Origin: Clostridia bacterium
GTDB taxonomy: Bacteria; Bacillota; Clostridia; Oscillospirales; UBA644
NCBI GenBank assembly: GCA_014872655.1
Contig: WHHJ01000034.1
Span: 1 to 22,447, forward strand
DNA: 22,447 nt
Direction: 5' to 3'
Shown: positions 7,916 through 16,773 of the stretch, in pieces
Layout: each line of letters opens with the position of its first letter
Numbering within the stretch: position 1 is the first letter of the stretch
Made by a program: the position numbers and the translations under genes
Notes under the pieces: model-generated
The model's input: the letters and a program-made list of their open reading frames with translations, nothing else
The model's database searches: none
What the model was told of the DNA's origin: nothing

Positions 7916-8409
7916 TACATAGAAACGTTTTACCGGTCTTCCAATATCGGTTAAAGGGTTGATGGGCTATGCTCGTGTGGCGCGCTGATATCAACCGCGA
8001 AATCTTTTGATATCGGTTAAAAGCTTGACGGGATGGAAACTCCAGCAAGCCATTGACGAAACATCCCTATCAGACGGACACATCGACACATTTTATTCTA
8101 ACTTCCGCCGCCTATCAGCGATTGGACTTAACATGAAACAAAACAAAGGACAATCCGGTCTACCAAGCGGCAAAGCTTGCCCCGGACAAAAAAAATGATT
8201 TTATTCCGGCTTTCAACCCCTGTTAAAAATTTTGTTGACAGCCCTTTCAAAAAATGAACCGGTTTTCAAAACCCAACGGCAGCCGATCCCGGCGCAATCT
8301 TTCTTTTGCCGCCTTTCAGCGGTTGGTTTAACCGAACCCAAGCAAAAAGCAAATCACGTGATCCAACGACCGTCTGGACGCGATGCTGAAAATCAAAGGA
8401 GTTTTTCTG
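7916..8409 (+). other. Gene-free gap between pcrA and rmuC with diverged repeats
   Basis: No gene is supported here. Two repeat pairs are visible. ATATCGGTTAAA occurs at 7944-7955 and 8010-8021 and is followed each time by a TTGAYGGG-like sequence. A 19-bp match begins at 8107 and again at 8308 (GCCGCCTWTCAGCGRTTGG, 17 of 19 identical), and both copies are followed by a run of CAAA motifs. I see neither a T-tailed terminator after pcrA nor a clear promoter for rmuC. Confidence 0.55.
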
Positions 8410-9699
8410 ATGCAAATGCGCACCCTTATTTTTGCGGCGATTGCCGCCGTCGGGGCTGTCCTGGCCATGATTTTTGCCATGATCGCCGTTCGCCGTCCCG
8501 CGCAGGGAAGCGGCGCGGAAAATCTGGGTAAAGACCTATCCCAACTAAAAGGCCAGATCGAAACGCTGCAAAGCGCGCAGGGGCAGTTACTCAAACAGCA
8601 ATCCGATGCGCTCAACGATAAATTGGACATTTTTTCCAAACAGGTCAACACGTTGTCCGGCAACGTGGACACACGTATGGAAACCCTGCGCAAAACACAG
8701 GATGAACGACTGGAGCAAATGCGGCAGACGCTGGAACAAAAAGTGCAGGACATGCAATCCGACAACCGCCGGCAGCTGGACTCGATCCGCGACACCGTCA
8801 ACGAAAAACTCACCAAAACGCTCAACGACCGGATTTCCGAATCGTTCAAAAACGTCTCCCAGCAATTGGAGCAAGTTTATAAAGGCCTGGGCGAAATGCA
8901 GCAGCTGGCCAACGGCGTGGGCGATCTCAAACGTGTGCTGTCCAACGTTAAAACACGGGGCATCCTGGGCGAAATCCAACTGGAGCGTATTTTAGAACAA
9001 ATTCTTCAGCCGGCACAGTATGACACAAACGTCATCACCAAAAAAGGCGGCCGCGACCCGGTCGAGTTTGCCGTCAAAATCCCGTCCAAGACATCCGACG
9101 ACTTTATCTATCTGCCGATAGACGCCAAATTCCCGCTCGAGAAGTACGCACGTCTGGAAGACGCTCTCGAACAGGCAGACGCGCAGGGCGCCGAGGACGC
9201 GCGCAAGGAACTGCGCCAGTTTATCCGTGAAAATGCTAAAAAAATCCAAGATAAATATATTGACCCGCCGCACACGACCGACTTTGCCGTAATGTTTTTG
9301 CCCACCGAAGGCCTGTACGCGGAAGTAATCCGGCAAACCGAACTGGTCGAACAGATCGCCCGCGACTATAAAGTCACGCTGTCGGGGCCGTCCACGGTTT
9401 CGGCGTTGCTGAACAGTTTGCAGATGGGCTTCCGCACGCTGGCCATCGAAAAACGGTCGAACGAAGTTTGGACCGTTTTGGGTGCCGTCAAAACCGAATT
9501 CGGTAAATTCGACACTGCCCTGCAAAGCGTTCAGAAACGAATGCGGCAGGCGGATGAAGAACTGGACAAACTCATCTCCACCCGCACCAACCAGATCATG
9601 CGCAAGCTCAAATCCGTCGAACAATTACCCGAGCAGCAAAGCGCGGAGATGTTTGACCGTATTGATGCATCCGACGCGGACGACACCCCGGAGCCGTAA
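8410..9699 (+). CDS. rmuC: RmuC-family protein (putative DNA recombination limiting factor)
   Basis: The RmuC family is linked to limiting recombination at inverted repeats and contains a nuclease-like fold; its biochemistry is poorly known. The 429-residue protein starts with a membrane helix (about 5-25), followed by a long Gln/Lys/Asp-rich coiled coil (about 30-165) and the RmuC domain (about 175-395), with the typical GILGEIQLERIL, LPIDAKFPLE, FLPTEGLYAEV and GPSTVSALLNSLQMGF motifs. I chose the ATG preceded by AAAGGAG at 8-nt spacing; an upstream in-frame ATG at 8383 lacks such a site. The next gene begins 44 bp downstream, so the two probably form one transcript. Confidence 0.93.
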   Translation: MQMRTLIFAAIAAVGAVLAMIFAMIAVRRPAQGSGAENLGKDLSQLKGQIETLQSAQGQLLKQQSDALNDKLDIFSKQVNTLSGNVDTRMETLRKTQDERLEQMRQTLEQKVQDMQSDNRRQLDSIRDTVNEKLTKTLNDRISESFKNVSQQLEQVYKGLGEMQQLANGVGDLKRVLSNVKTRGILGEIQLERILEQILQPAQYDTNVITKKGGRDPVEFAVKIPSKTSDDFIYLPIDAKFPLEKYARLEDALEQADAQGAEDARKELRQFIRENAKKIQDKYIDPPHTTDFAVMFLPTEGLYAEVIRQTELVEQIARDYKVTLSGPSTVSALLNSLQMGFRTLAIEKRSNEVWTVLGAVKTEFGKFDTALQSVQKRMRQADEELDKLISTRTNQIMRKLKSVEQLPEQQSAEMFDRIDASDADDTPEP

Positions 9700-9743
9700 T
9701 CCGGCATTTTTGCACTGATTCAGACAAAAGGAACGATTGATCC

Positions 9744-10853
9744 ATGATTTATTTAGACAATGCCGCCACCACCCAGGTGGGTCCTGAGGCGGCGCAGGCC
9801 GCGGTCGACGCGATGACAAATCTTTTCGCAAACCCATCGTCCGCCCACGCTTTCGGGGCACAGGCGCAGCAATTGCTGCAACAGTCCCGCCAAACCGTTG
9901 CCCGGGCAGCCGGCGTTGAGGCCGATACGTTATACTTTACCTCCGGCGGCACCGCCAGTGACAATCTGGCCATTCGGGGGTTTCTGGAAGCCTACCGCTC
10001 CCGCGGAGGCCGCATTATCACCTCCGCCTACGAACATCCGGCCGTTTTGCGTTGCTTTGAAGCCGAAGAAAAATATTTCCAGGCCGTTTATTTAACGCCC
10101 AATCCGGACGGAATCATCGACCCCGACCTGTTGCAGCAGGCCCTGACCCCGGACACCCGGCTGGTCAGCATCATGCACGTCAACAACGAAACGGGAGCCG
10201 TCAACCCGATCCGGCAGCTAAGCGCACTGACCCGCGCTCTTTGCCCGCAGGCGCTCTTTCATACCGATGCCATCCAGGGTTTTTTAAAAGAACCTTTTGA
10301 TTATTCCTGTACCGATGCCGCATCCTTTTCCGCGCACAAAAACCACGCGCCCAAAGGGATCGGCGCCCTATACGTCCGCCGCGGAGTCCGACTCAAACCG
10401 GTTCAGTTAGGCGGCGGCCAGGAAAAAGGGCTGTTCAGCACCACGTCCAACGTCCCCGGCGCCGCCGCATGGGCGGAAGCGATCCGGCACACCGACGTTG
10501 CCGCAGCCCAAAACCAGGTCCGAAAACTCTATGAAGCCTATGTGCAGATTTTACAGCGAGCCGGCGCCCGCATTTTATCACCCAGCAACGGCAGCCCGTA
10601 TATTCTCAGCGCCGCGTTTGACGGCTATTTGGGCGAAAATATGCTGCACGCGCTGGCCGAAAAAGAGATCTACATCTCCACCGGCTCCGCCTGTTCTTCC
10701 AAGCACGGCAGCCACGTTTACCAGGCTCTGGGCATGCAGGCCATTCAAAAAAATGTGATCCGCATCAGCTTCAGCAGTTGGAACACGCTCGAACAAGCAC
10801 AGGATTTTGAACAGGCGCTGCACGAAGTTTTACAACGGCTGATCAAAAAATAA
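9744..10853 (+). CDS. Cysteine desulfurase, NifS/IscS family
   Basis: A PLP-dependent enzyme that takes sulfur from L-cysteine and holds it as a persulfide for Fe-S clusters or tRNA thiolation. In 369 residues it has the N-terminal YLDNAATT, the cofactor-binding EHPA (His98) and HTDAIQ region, the Schiff-base lysine K199 in SAHKNHAPKGIG, and the sulfur-carrying cysteine C317 in STGSACSSK. AAAGGA precedes the ATG by 11 nt. No iscU, iscR or suf gene lies beside it. The nearest sulfur partner is ThiI, 3.4 kb downstream on the same strand. Firmicutes often pair a dedicated desulfurase with ThiI, so supply of sulfur for 4-thiouridine is a reasonable but unproven role. Confidence 0.92.
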   Translation: MIYLDNAATTQVGPEAAQAAVDAMTNLFANPSSAHAFGAQAQQLLQQSRQTVARAAGVEADTLYFTSGGTASDNLAIRGFLEAYRSRGGRIITSAYEHPAVLRCFEAEEKYFQAVYLTPNPDGIIDPDLLQQALTPDTRLVSIMHVNNETGAVNPIRQLSALTRALCPQALFHTDAIQGFLKEPFDYSCTDAASFSAHKNHAPKGIGALYVRRGVRLKPVQLGGGQEKGLFSTTSNVPGAAAWAEAIRHTDVAAAQNQVRKLYEAYVQILQRAGARILSPSNGSPYILSAAFDGYLGENMLHALAEKEIYISTGSACSSKHGSHVYQALGMQAIQKNVIRISFSSWNTLEQAQDFEQALHEVLQRLIKK

Positions 10854-11662
10854 CGCCGTACCGTTGAAGGCGTTCGAGCAAGCCGAGGACGTTGAGCAGA
10901 TTCGCGCAAATTGTACGATGGTTCACCAAAAAACAATACGTAGGGAAGATTTTAAGGGCTCTGTTTTGTTATGCCGGGATCGGAAACCAGCCATCGAGGG
11001 TTTTGTCACCCAAAGAATTTGATATCCGTTTTCGGCACGCGTCCCATTTCCTCAAAAAGTCTCTGCTTACCAGACTCTTTTGCGGCGTCAAGTGCCGGCG
11101 GATAACGCGCGGTAAATCCGGGTATCCTATACAAAACAGCCGTTTTTTGGACTCGGCCCATCGTGACCTATCTCCCGGCATGTTCACATCCGCTTTGCGT
11201 TTTGTGGCTCGAGCCGACCGGGCTCTGTCCCCAGCGTGTTCACGACTACTTTACATTTTTGATCTCGAATCAATCACGACCCGCCCAACCCCGGACGTTC
11301 TTTGCCGACAACTTACTTTTTTCTAGCCCGGAATCGAACCAAATCTGCCACCCTCAGGCGCTGTTTGGGACCTCGTTCTGTTTTCGAATCCGGAATCGGC
11401 TCAAACGGCCTTGATCAAAAAATATCTTGCTTTCAGCAAGTTCCTTTCAATAAACACTTTCCGTAAACTGTTTTCAGCCGTTGTTTTCAATCAATGATTT
11501 CAACAAGTTGCTTTCGGCAAGTTCTTTCCAGCAAATTGATTTCAACCATTCACATTCAACAACCTGTTTTTTCAATAATTTATTTTTTCCGCGGTTGACG
11601 CGTTTTGTTTGCTTTTTATTTATGATTATAAATGATTCATCACATAAACGGAGGAATGACTT
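10854..11662 (+). repeat. Gene-free region with two degenerate repeat families
   Basis: No gene is supported; the 144-codon frame at 10892-11326 has no ribosome-binding site and no recognisable domain. From about 11150 to 11400 a unit of roughly 56-59 bp recurs imperfectly, anchored by TGTTCAC at 11181 and 11237 and by GTTC at 11297; the units share a CTTT-C-TTTTT stretch and CTCGA-like ends. From 11427 to about 11580 a second family repeats TTTCARCAA-like cores every 12-17 bp, with small hairpins TTGC-TTTCA-GCAA (11427-11439) and TTGC-TTTCG-GCAA (11508-11520). A TTGACG at 11595-11600 and TATGAT at 11621-11626 are 20 nt apart, which is a poor promoter at best. Confidence 0.6.
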
Positions 11663-12322
11663 ATGAAAACAAACATTGCAAAAGCCATTATCAACATGTC
11701 CTGCATGCCCTGCCGCGATACGCTGGCACACTACACCCAGCTCGACCGGGCCCAAACGTTAGAGCAGGCCGTGACCGAATATATCAAAGACTGCTTTGCC
11801 AGCACGGTGCGTGAAAAAACCAACGAGGGGCGCAACAAAAAAATGGCCTCCACGTTTTCTCAAACAGGCGAAGATCCCACGTTTACCGTCATGGGCGGAG
11901 ACGCGGTCCGGCTGGCCATTACCGAAGACAAATCGGCGCCGGCAACTTATCATGCCGCGGTAGAGCCGGTTTTCGTGGCCGAAGACGGCACCAGTCATCC
12001 GACATTGTACATCACCGTTGTCACCGACGGAAAAAGCGGGATCCGCGCTATCTACGCAGCTTACGGCTCGCTTTACACGGCACAGGGCGCCGTGGTACCC
12101 AATCCGGCAGAACAATTTGCCGATCTTTACACCAAAACCGAAGACTGCGACTGGGAAGTGATGTGCCTTGTTCCCGATGATTTATACAACACCCTGCACA
12201 AGCAAAACCGGCTGGAACTGGAAGCCTTAATCAGTATGGGGCGCGGCGTTTGCAGCAAAGACGTCACCGTCCAAACCTCGTCCGGCCCGGTAGCCGCAAA
12301 ACTATTCTATACGATACATTAA
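11663..12322 (+). CDS. Uncharacterised protein, first gene of the metG operon
   Basis: I do not recognise this 219-residue protein. The start is well supported: GGAGG stands 8 nt before the ATG, and codon usage and GC content match metG. There is a CxxC pair (C14, C17) in MSCMPCRD near the N-terminus but no signal peptide or membrane helix. The first 60 residues look helical and charged; about 70-160 look like a beta-rich soluble domain (Val/Thr/Ile alternation). The C-terminal part contains another two cysteines (C167 region and the GVCSKD motif). The gap to metG is 18 bp, so they are almost certainly co-transcribed. This gives no more than a hint of a link to translation or tRNA. A cytosolic accessory domain protein is all I can infer. 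Confidence 0.85.
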   Translation: MKTNIAKAIINMSCMPCRDTLAHYTQLDRAQTLEQAVTEYIKDCFASTVREKTNEGRNKKMASTFSQTGEDPTFTVMGGDAVRLAITEDKSAPATYHAAVEPVFVAEDGTSHPTLYITVVTDGKSGIRAIYAAYGSLYTAQGAVVPNPAEQFADLYTKTEDCDWEVMCLVPDDLYNTLHKQNRLELEALISMGRGVCSKDVTVQTSSGPVAAKLFYTIH

Positions 12323-12340
12323 CAGAAAGAAGGATTTTTC

Positions 12341-14266
12341 ATGGCGGAAAAAACACCGTTTTATATTACCACCGCAATTGCGTATGCATCCAGCAAACCG
12401 CATATCGGCAACACGTATGAAGTCATTTTGACCGATGCGATCGCACGGTATAAGCGGATGCGCGGTTATGACGTATTCTTCTTAACCGGCACCGATGAAC
12501 ACGGGCAAAAAGTCGAGCAGCTGGCCAAAGAAAAAGGCGTTTCGCCGCAACAGTACGTCGACGATATCTCTGCGCAGATCCGTCAGATCTGGGACACCGT
12601 CGGAGCCAGTTACGACCATTTCATCCGCACCACCGACGAGCAGCACCAAAAAGTGGTTCAAAAAATCTTTACGCAGCTGTACGAACAGGGCGACATTTAT
12701 AAAGGCGAGTACGAAGGCTGGTACTGCGTTCCGTGCGAGTCTTTCTTCACCCAAACGCAGCTGGTAGACGGATGCTGCCCCGACTGCGGCAGACCGGTGC
12801 GCAAAACCAAAGAAGAAGCGTACTTTTTCAAAATGAGTAAATATGCGCAGCAGCTCCAGGATTACATCGATTCCCATCCGGACTTTATCGTGCCCGAATC
12901 GCGCAAAAAAGAAATGGTCAACAACTTTCTCAGCGCAGGGCTGCAGGATCTGTGTATCAGCCGATCCTCGTTCCAGTGGGGTATTCCCGTTCCGGTCGAC
13001 CATCGTCACGTCATTTACGTGTGGTTAGACGCATTGGTCAACTACATTTCGGCACTGGGGTACAAAACCGACGACGATCATCTGTTCCAAAAGTATTGGC
13101 CGGCAGATGTTCATGTCATCGGCAAAGATATTCTGCGCTTCCACACCATTTACTGGCCGATTTTTCTGATGGCGTTAGGAGTCCCACTGCCCAAAACCGT
13201 CTTCGGTCATCCGTGGATCAATTTCGGAACGGATAAAATGAGTAAGTCCAAGGGCAACGTCATCTACGCCGACGATCTGGCCGCCCGTTTAGGCGCGGAC
13301 GCCGTACGGCATTATGTGTTGTCTGAAGTTCCGTACGCGGCAGACGGCAGCATTACTTACGAAAGCGTCATCGCCCGGTACAATACCGACCTGGCCAACA
13401 ATCTGGGCAACCTGGTCAGCCGGACGGCAGCCATGACCGAAAAGTATTTTGACGGCGTCATCCCGCAGCCGCAGCAACCTACCGATTTTGATGAAGATCT
13501 GCGCGCCGCAGCGGCTCAAACCGTACGCGATTATACCGCCGCGATGGACACTTATCACGTCGCAGACGCGTCCGAAGCCGTCTTTACCCTGCTGCGCCGC
13601 GCCAATAAATACATTGACGAAACCACGCCGTGGACGCTGGCCAAAGACGAATCGCTCCGGCCGCAGTTAGCCACCGTACTGTATAATCTATTAGAAACGA
13701 TCCGAATCGGGGCTGTTCTGTTGACCCCATTCTTACCGCAAACGGCAGCCAAAATCTGCCAGCGCCTTTCTGCCGACGCAGACTATGAGTCGGTGCTGGA
13801 TTTCGGCGGCCTGAAATCAGGCGTCAAACTACAGCCGGGCGCCATCTTATTTGAACGTTTAGACGAGCAAAAAACCTTGCAGCAACTCCGTCAGGACGCA
13901 CCGAAACCCCAGCCGGCCAAGCCCGAACAAAAACCGCAGGCAGCGGCACAAATCGGGATTGAAGACTTTTCGGCTGTCGAGCTGCGTGTGGCGCAGATCG
14001 TTGCCTGCGAACCGGTGCCCAAGTCCGACAAACTGCTGCGCATTGAAGCAGATCTGGGCGGGGAGATCCGTCAAATCGTTTCGGGAATCGCGCCGGTTTA
14101 CACTCCGGCCGACCTGATCGGCAAAAAGGTCATCGTCGTGGCCAACCTCAAACCCGCCAAACTGCGCGGCGTCGAGTCCAACGGCATGCTGTTGGCCGCG
14201 GGCGAAAAAACCCCGCACGTGGTATTTGTGGCGGACGATGTACCAAACGGAGAAAGGGTTCGCTGA
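12341..14266 (+). CDS. metG: Methionyl-tRNA synthetase with C-terminal tRNA-binding domain
   Basis: It charges tRNA-Met with methionine using ATP. The 641 residues contain the class I signature as HIGN (21-24), a zinc-binding insertion with paired cysteines C129/C132 and C146/C149, KMSKS at 299-303, the anticodon-binding helical domain (about 390-520) with its NNLGNLVSR start, a Pro/Gln/Lys linker, and an EMAP/Trbp111-type OB-fold (about 540-641) with VELRVAQIV and ESNGMLLAA. The length and domain set are typical of the Firmicute long form. AGGA lies 6 nt before the ATG. The stop TGA shares one base with the thiI ATG. I looked upstream for a T-box leader (AGGGTGGNACCGCG-like) and saw none. 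Confidence 0.97.
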   Translation: MAEKTPFYITTAIAYASSKPHIGNTYEVILTDAIARYKRMRGYDVFFLTGTDEHGQKVEQLAKEKGVSPQQYVDDISAQIRQIWDTVGASYDHFIRTTDEQHQKVVQKIFTQLYEQGDIYKGEYEGWYCVPCESFFTQTQLVDGCCPDCGRPVRKTKEEAYFFKMSKYAQQLQDYIDSHPDFIVPESRKKEMVNNFLSAGLQDLCISRSSFQWGIPVPVDHRHVIYVWLDALVNYISALGYKTDDDHLFQKYWPADVHVIGKDILRFHTIYWPIFLMALGVPLPKTVFGHPWINFGTDKMSKSKGNVIYADDLAARLGADAVRHYVLSEVPYAADGSITYESVIARYNTDLANNLGNLVSRTAAMTEKYFDGVIPQPQQPTDFDEDLRAAAAQTVRDYTAAMDTYHVADASEAVFTLLRRANKYIDETTPWTLAKDESLRPQLATVLYNLLETIRIGAVLLTPFLPQTAAKICQRLSADADYESVLDFGGLKSGVKLQPGAILFERLDEQKTLQQLRQDAPKPQPAKPEQKPQAAAQIGIEDFSAVELRVAQIVACEPVPKSDKLLRIEADLGGEIRQIVSGIAPVYTPADLIGKKVIVVANLKPAKLRGVESNGMLLAAGEKTPHVVFVADDVPNGERVR

Positions 14267-15432
14267 TGAAACAAGTTATTCTGCTAAAACTGGGCGAAGT
14301 GGTACTAAAAGGGCAAAACCGATACCGTTTTGAGCAGCTTTTACTCAAAAATGTCCGCCAGGCGCTGGCCGATATCGGCCCGGTCGAACTGCGCAGTATC
14401 CAATCCACCATCTATGTCCAGCCCCAAGATGAAACCGTTATCGACGCGGCCTTACGGCGGCTCGAATGCGTTTTTGGCATTGTCGGGCTGACCAAAGCGG
14501 CCGTCTGCTCCTACGACATGCAAGATGTCTGCCGCACGGCACGCGAATATCTAAAATACGATCTGTTACAGGCAAAAACGTTTAAGGTAGAAGCCAAACG
14601 CGCCGACAAATCGTTTCCGCTCACTTCCCCGCAAATCAGCCGGGCATTGGCGGATGATTTGGCCGAACACAACCCGCATTTAAACGCCGACATGAAAAAC
14701 CCGGACATCACCGTTTACGCCGAAGTCCGCGAAGGCCATGTCTACGTCCACAAAACACAACTCAGAGGCGCCGGCGGACTGCCCTGCGGCTGCGGCGGGA
14801 ACGGACTATTGATGCTATCGGGCGGATTAGACAGCCCGGTTGCCGGATATCTGATGGCACGGCGGGGCATGCGGATTTTTGCCATTCATTTTGAAAGCCC
14901 GCCGTATACCAGCGTCCAGGCACGGATGAAAGTGGAAAAACTGGCCGGACTTTTGGGCCGGTACTGCGGCACGGTCCCTTTGTTTGTGGTGCACTTTACG
15001 CAAATCCAGGAACAAATCCGGTCGTTATGCCATGAAGATTTATTTACGGTGATTATGCGCCGGTTTATGCTCCGGATCGCCTGTCGGATTGCCGAGCGCA
15101 TTTCGGCAGAAGCCATTATTACCGGCGAAAGTCTGGGGCAGGTGGCCAGCCAAACCCTGCAAGCCATCGTCTGCACCGACGCCGTATCGGACCGACCGGT
15201 CTTTCGTCCCTGTATCGGCATGGACAAATCAGACATTATCGACATATCCTATAAAATAGGAACCTACGAAACTTCCGTCGAACCATACCAGGACTGCTGC
15301 ACGGTCTTCACCCCGCGGCATCCCAAAACCAAGCCTTCGCTGGAAGAAATTCTTCGGCAAGAAGAAAAATTAGATATCGCCGCTCTCTTAGATGCGGCCG
15401 AAGTCGAAAGAATCGATGTGAAACCTTTATGA
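14266..15432 (+). CDS. thiI: tRNA 4-thiouridine synthase ThiI (no rhodanese domain)
   Basis: ThiI adenylates uridine 8 of tRNA and inserts sulfur to make 4-thiouridine; in some bacteria it also serves thiamine synthesis. The 388 residues comprise an N-terminal ferredoxin-like region and THUMP domain (about 1-165) and an AANH PP-loop domain with SGGLDSPVAG (185-194), ITGESLGQVASQT and the C-terminal YQDCCTVFTPRHPKTKP segment, whose C344/C345 sit where ThiI proteins carry a reactive cysteine. The E. coli rhodanese domain is absent, as in Bacillus, so sulfur must come directly from a desulfurase such as the one at 9744-10853. The gene overlaps metG by 1 bp and pncC by 4 bp, indicating translational coupling. 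No TPP riboswitch or other thi gene is nearby, which favours the tRNA role. Confidence 0.96.
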   Translation: MKQVILLKLGEVVLKGQNRYRFEQLLLKNVRQALADIGPVELRSIQSTIYVQPQDETVIDAALRRLECVFGIVGLTKAAVCSYDMQDVCRTAREYLKYDLLQAKTFKVEAKRADKSFPLTSPQISRALADDLAEHNPHLNADMKNPDITVYAEVREGHVYVHKTQLRGAGGLPCGCGGNGLLMLSGGLDSPVAGYLMARRGMRIFAIHFESPPYTSVQARMKVEKLAGLLGRYCGTVPLFVVHFTQIQEQIRSLCHEDLFTVIMRRFMLRIACRIAERISAEAIITGESLGQVASQTLQAIVCTDAVSDRPVFRPCIGMDKSDIIDISYKIGTYETSVEPYQDCCTVFTPRHPKTKPSLEEILRQEEKLDIAALLDAAEVERIDVKPL

Positions 15433-15902
15433 CATCCCAACAATTACAAAATTTAATCGACCGTCTGCGGCAAAAAGGATGGCATCTTGCCACGGCAGAA
15501 TCGTGTACAGGAGGGCTTTTAGCCAAAACGTTGACGGATCAGCCGGGCGTCTCGGATGTCTTTGAATGCGGGATGATTTGCTACTCCAACCGCATCAAAC
15601 AAGAAAAACTACATATTCCCGAGGCCTTTTTGCGGGATTACGGCGCCGTCAGCGAACACGTTGCCCGCGCCATGAGCACCTCCATCAGCGAATATGCGCC
15701 GGCCGACATCGGCATCGGCATCACCGGCGTCGCCGGACCGGACCGCAGCGAGGACAAACCGGTGGGTCTGGTATACATTTCGGTCTACATCAAGCCCCAA
15801 AACGTCCTGCACAGCAGCCAGCTGTTACTGGAGGGCAACCGCGACCAAATCCGTCAGGCTGCCGTCGACACCGTATTAGAACAATTAGACCGCATGGTCT
15901 AA
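15429..15902 (+). CDS. pncC: Nicotinamide-nucleotide amidohydrolase (CinA C-terminal domain)
   Basis: This stand-alone CinA C-terminal domain is expected to deamidate NMN to nicotinate mononucleotide, recycling the NMN released by DNA ligase. The 157 residues match the usual length of the single-domain form. Key motifs are ATAESCTGGLLA (21-32), the CYSNRIKQEKL segment (51-61) and GIGITGVAGP (95-104) followed by KPVGLVYI. The usual glycine-rich stretch after GVAGP is replaced here by DRSED, a small departure from the form I know. The start ATG overlaps the thiI stop (ATGA), so it is the last gene of the 219-aa/metG/thiI/pncC operon. No terminator is visible directly after it. Confidence 0.93.
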   Translation: MTSQQLQNLIDRLRQKGWHLATAESCTGGLLAKTLTDQPGVSDVFECGMICYSNRIKQEKLHIPEAFLRDYGAVSEHVARAMSTSISEYAPADIGIGITGVAGPDRSEDKPVGLVYISVYIKPQNVLHSSQLLLEGNRDQIRQAAVDTVLEQLDRMV

Positions 15903-15907
15903 CCCGC

Positions 15908-16390
15908 GGCGCGGCGGTCAAGTGATTCTCAACGGCTGAGCAATCGGTTGTACGGCTATGATGATCCGGGCAGGATCCGCCTGTTCATGGTCGTCAAATA
16001 TCAACCGGCAGCGTGTAACGGCTTCGGCAATATGGTGCGCAGCCGTAATCCGGTTTCATCGACGGTACGTGGCAAGAACGCGCAACAGGCGGTACGGTAA
16101 TCGGTTTCAGCAATCTGCTATGCAGCAATGAACCCAAAAACGAGCCGTCTGGATGTTGTAATGAAAGGCCAATCGAACAATTCTGCAGCCGTTTTTGATC
16201 ATCCGCCGAATGGCTGCGACAAAGCCATAGTCCCGCTGCGCGGCAATCAAGTGCTCCTCAGTCGCCGGACTATCGGTTGTACGGCGATGATCCGAACTCG
16301 ATCCGCCTGTTCATGGCAGCCAAACACCACCCTGCAGCCGTGCAACGGGTTTCGGCAATCCGTTGCAGTGAGCTGACAACCGTAATCGGG
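15908..16390 (+). repeat. Two diverged copies of a ~140-bp intergenic unit
   Basis: About 15908-16052 and about 16236-16390 are copies at a 329-bp offset. Shared landmarks in order are GCGCGGC, TCAAGTG (15918 and 16247), ATCGGTTGTACGGC (15943-15956 and 16272-16285), GATGATCCG, GATCCGCCTGTTCATGG, a TTCGGCAAT-like stretch and CCGTAATC. Substitutions and small indels are scattered throughout. The short core recurs a third time as ATCGGCTGTACGG at 17163-17175, beyond the 76-aa gene. Confidence 0.8.
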
Positions 16391-16544
16391 CCGTGCAAGC
16401 CGTCACATACCGTGCCCGTTTCGCACACCGGGCAGACAGCGGACACCGGCCACAATTGGTTTTAATAATTTATGAGGCAACGGTACGCAAGCCACGAGCC
16501 GCATACATGTGATCAAGGTCAACCGACGACCTTGCAATCAATTT

Positions 16545-16588
16545 CAACTCATTTGTCGGGCAACTGTGTTCAAGATGATGAGTTGCCC
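16545..16588 (+). other. Competing hairpins (possible RNA switch or regulatory fold)
   Basis: CAACTCAT (16545-16552) is perfectly complementary to ATGAGTTG (16578-16585), while GGGCAACT (16558-16565) is perfectly complementary to AGTTGCCC (16581-16588). The two 8-bp helices share bases 16581-16585 and cannot form together. No known riboswitch consensus is recognised. Confidence 0.4.
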
Positions 16589-16773
16589 GCGCGTAAGCAA
16601 GAGCATGCCAACCGTGTTGCGATGGGCTTCAACAAATACGTCAAACAGCCCAAAGAAATCTTTACTGTTTTCGTTTCTGTTTTACATTTTTTATCCGGTG
16701 TTGGCGTCTTTGATTTTTTGTTTTTTCTTTCTCTTCTTGAGCCTTTGTTTCAGGGATTTCGCCCGATCAACCG

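Noticed and set aside
8328..9861. Minus-strand frames up to 210 codons over rmuC
   Set aside because: Antisense to a gene with clear family motifs; no start signals.
10892..11326. 144-codon open frame
   Set aside because: No ribosome-binding site, atypical composition, and it runs across degenerate tandem repeats.
11474..11755. 93-codon minus-strand frame upstream of the 219-aa gene
   Set aside because: Its C-terminal half is a translation of the TTTCARCAA array and its N-terminus overlaps the well-supported gene antisense.
11400..12340. T-box or SAM-type leader before the metG operon
   Set aside because: No AGGGTGGNACCGCG-like antiterminator, no S-box core and no terminator before the first gene.
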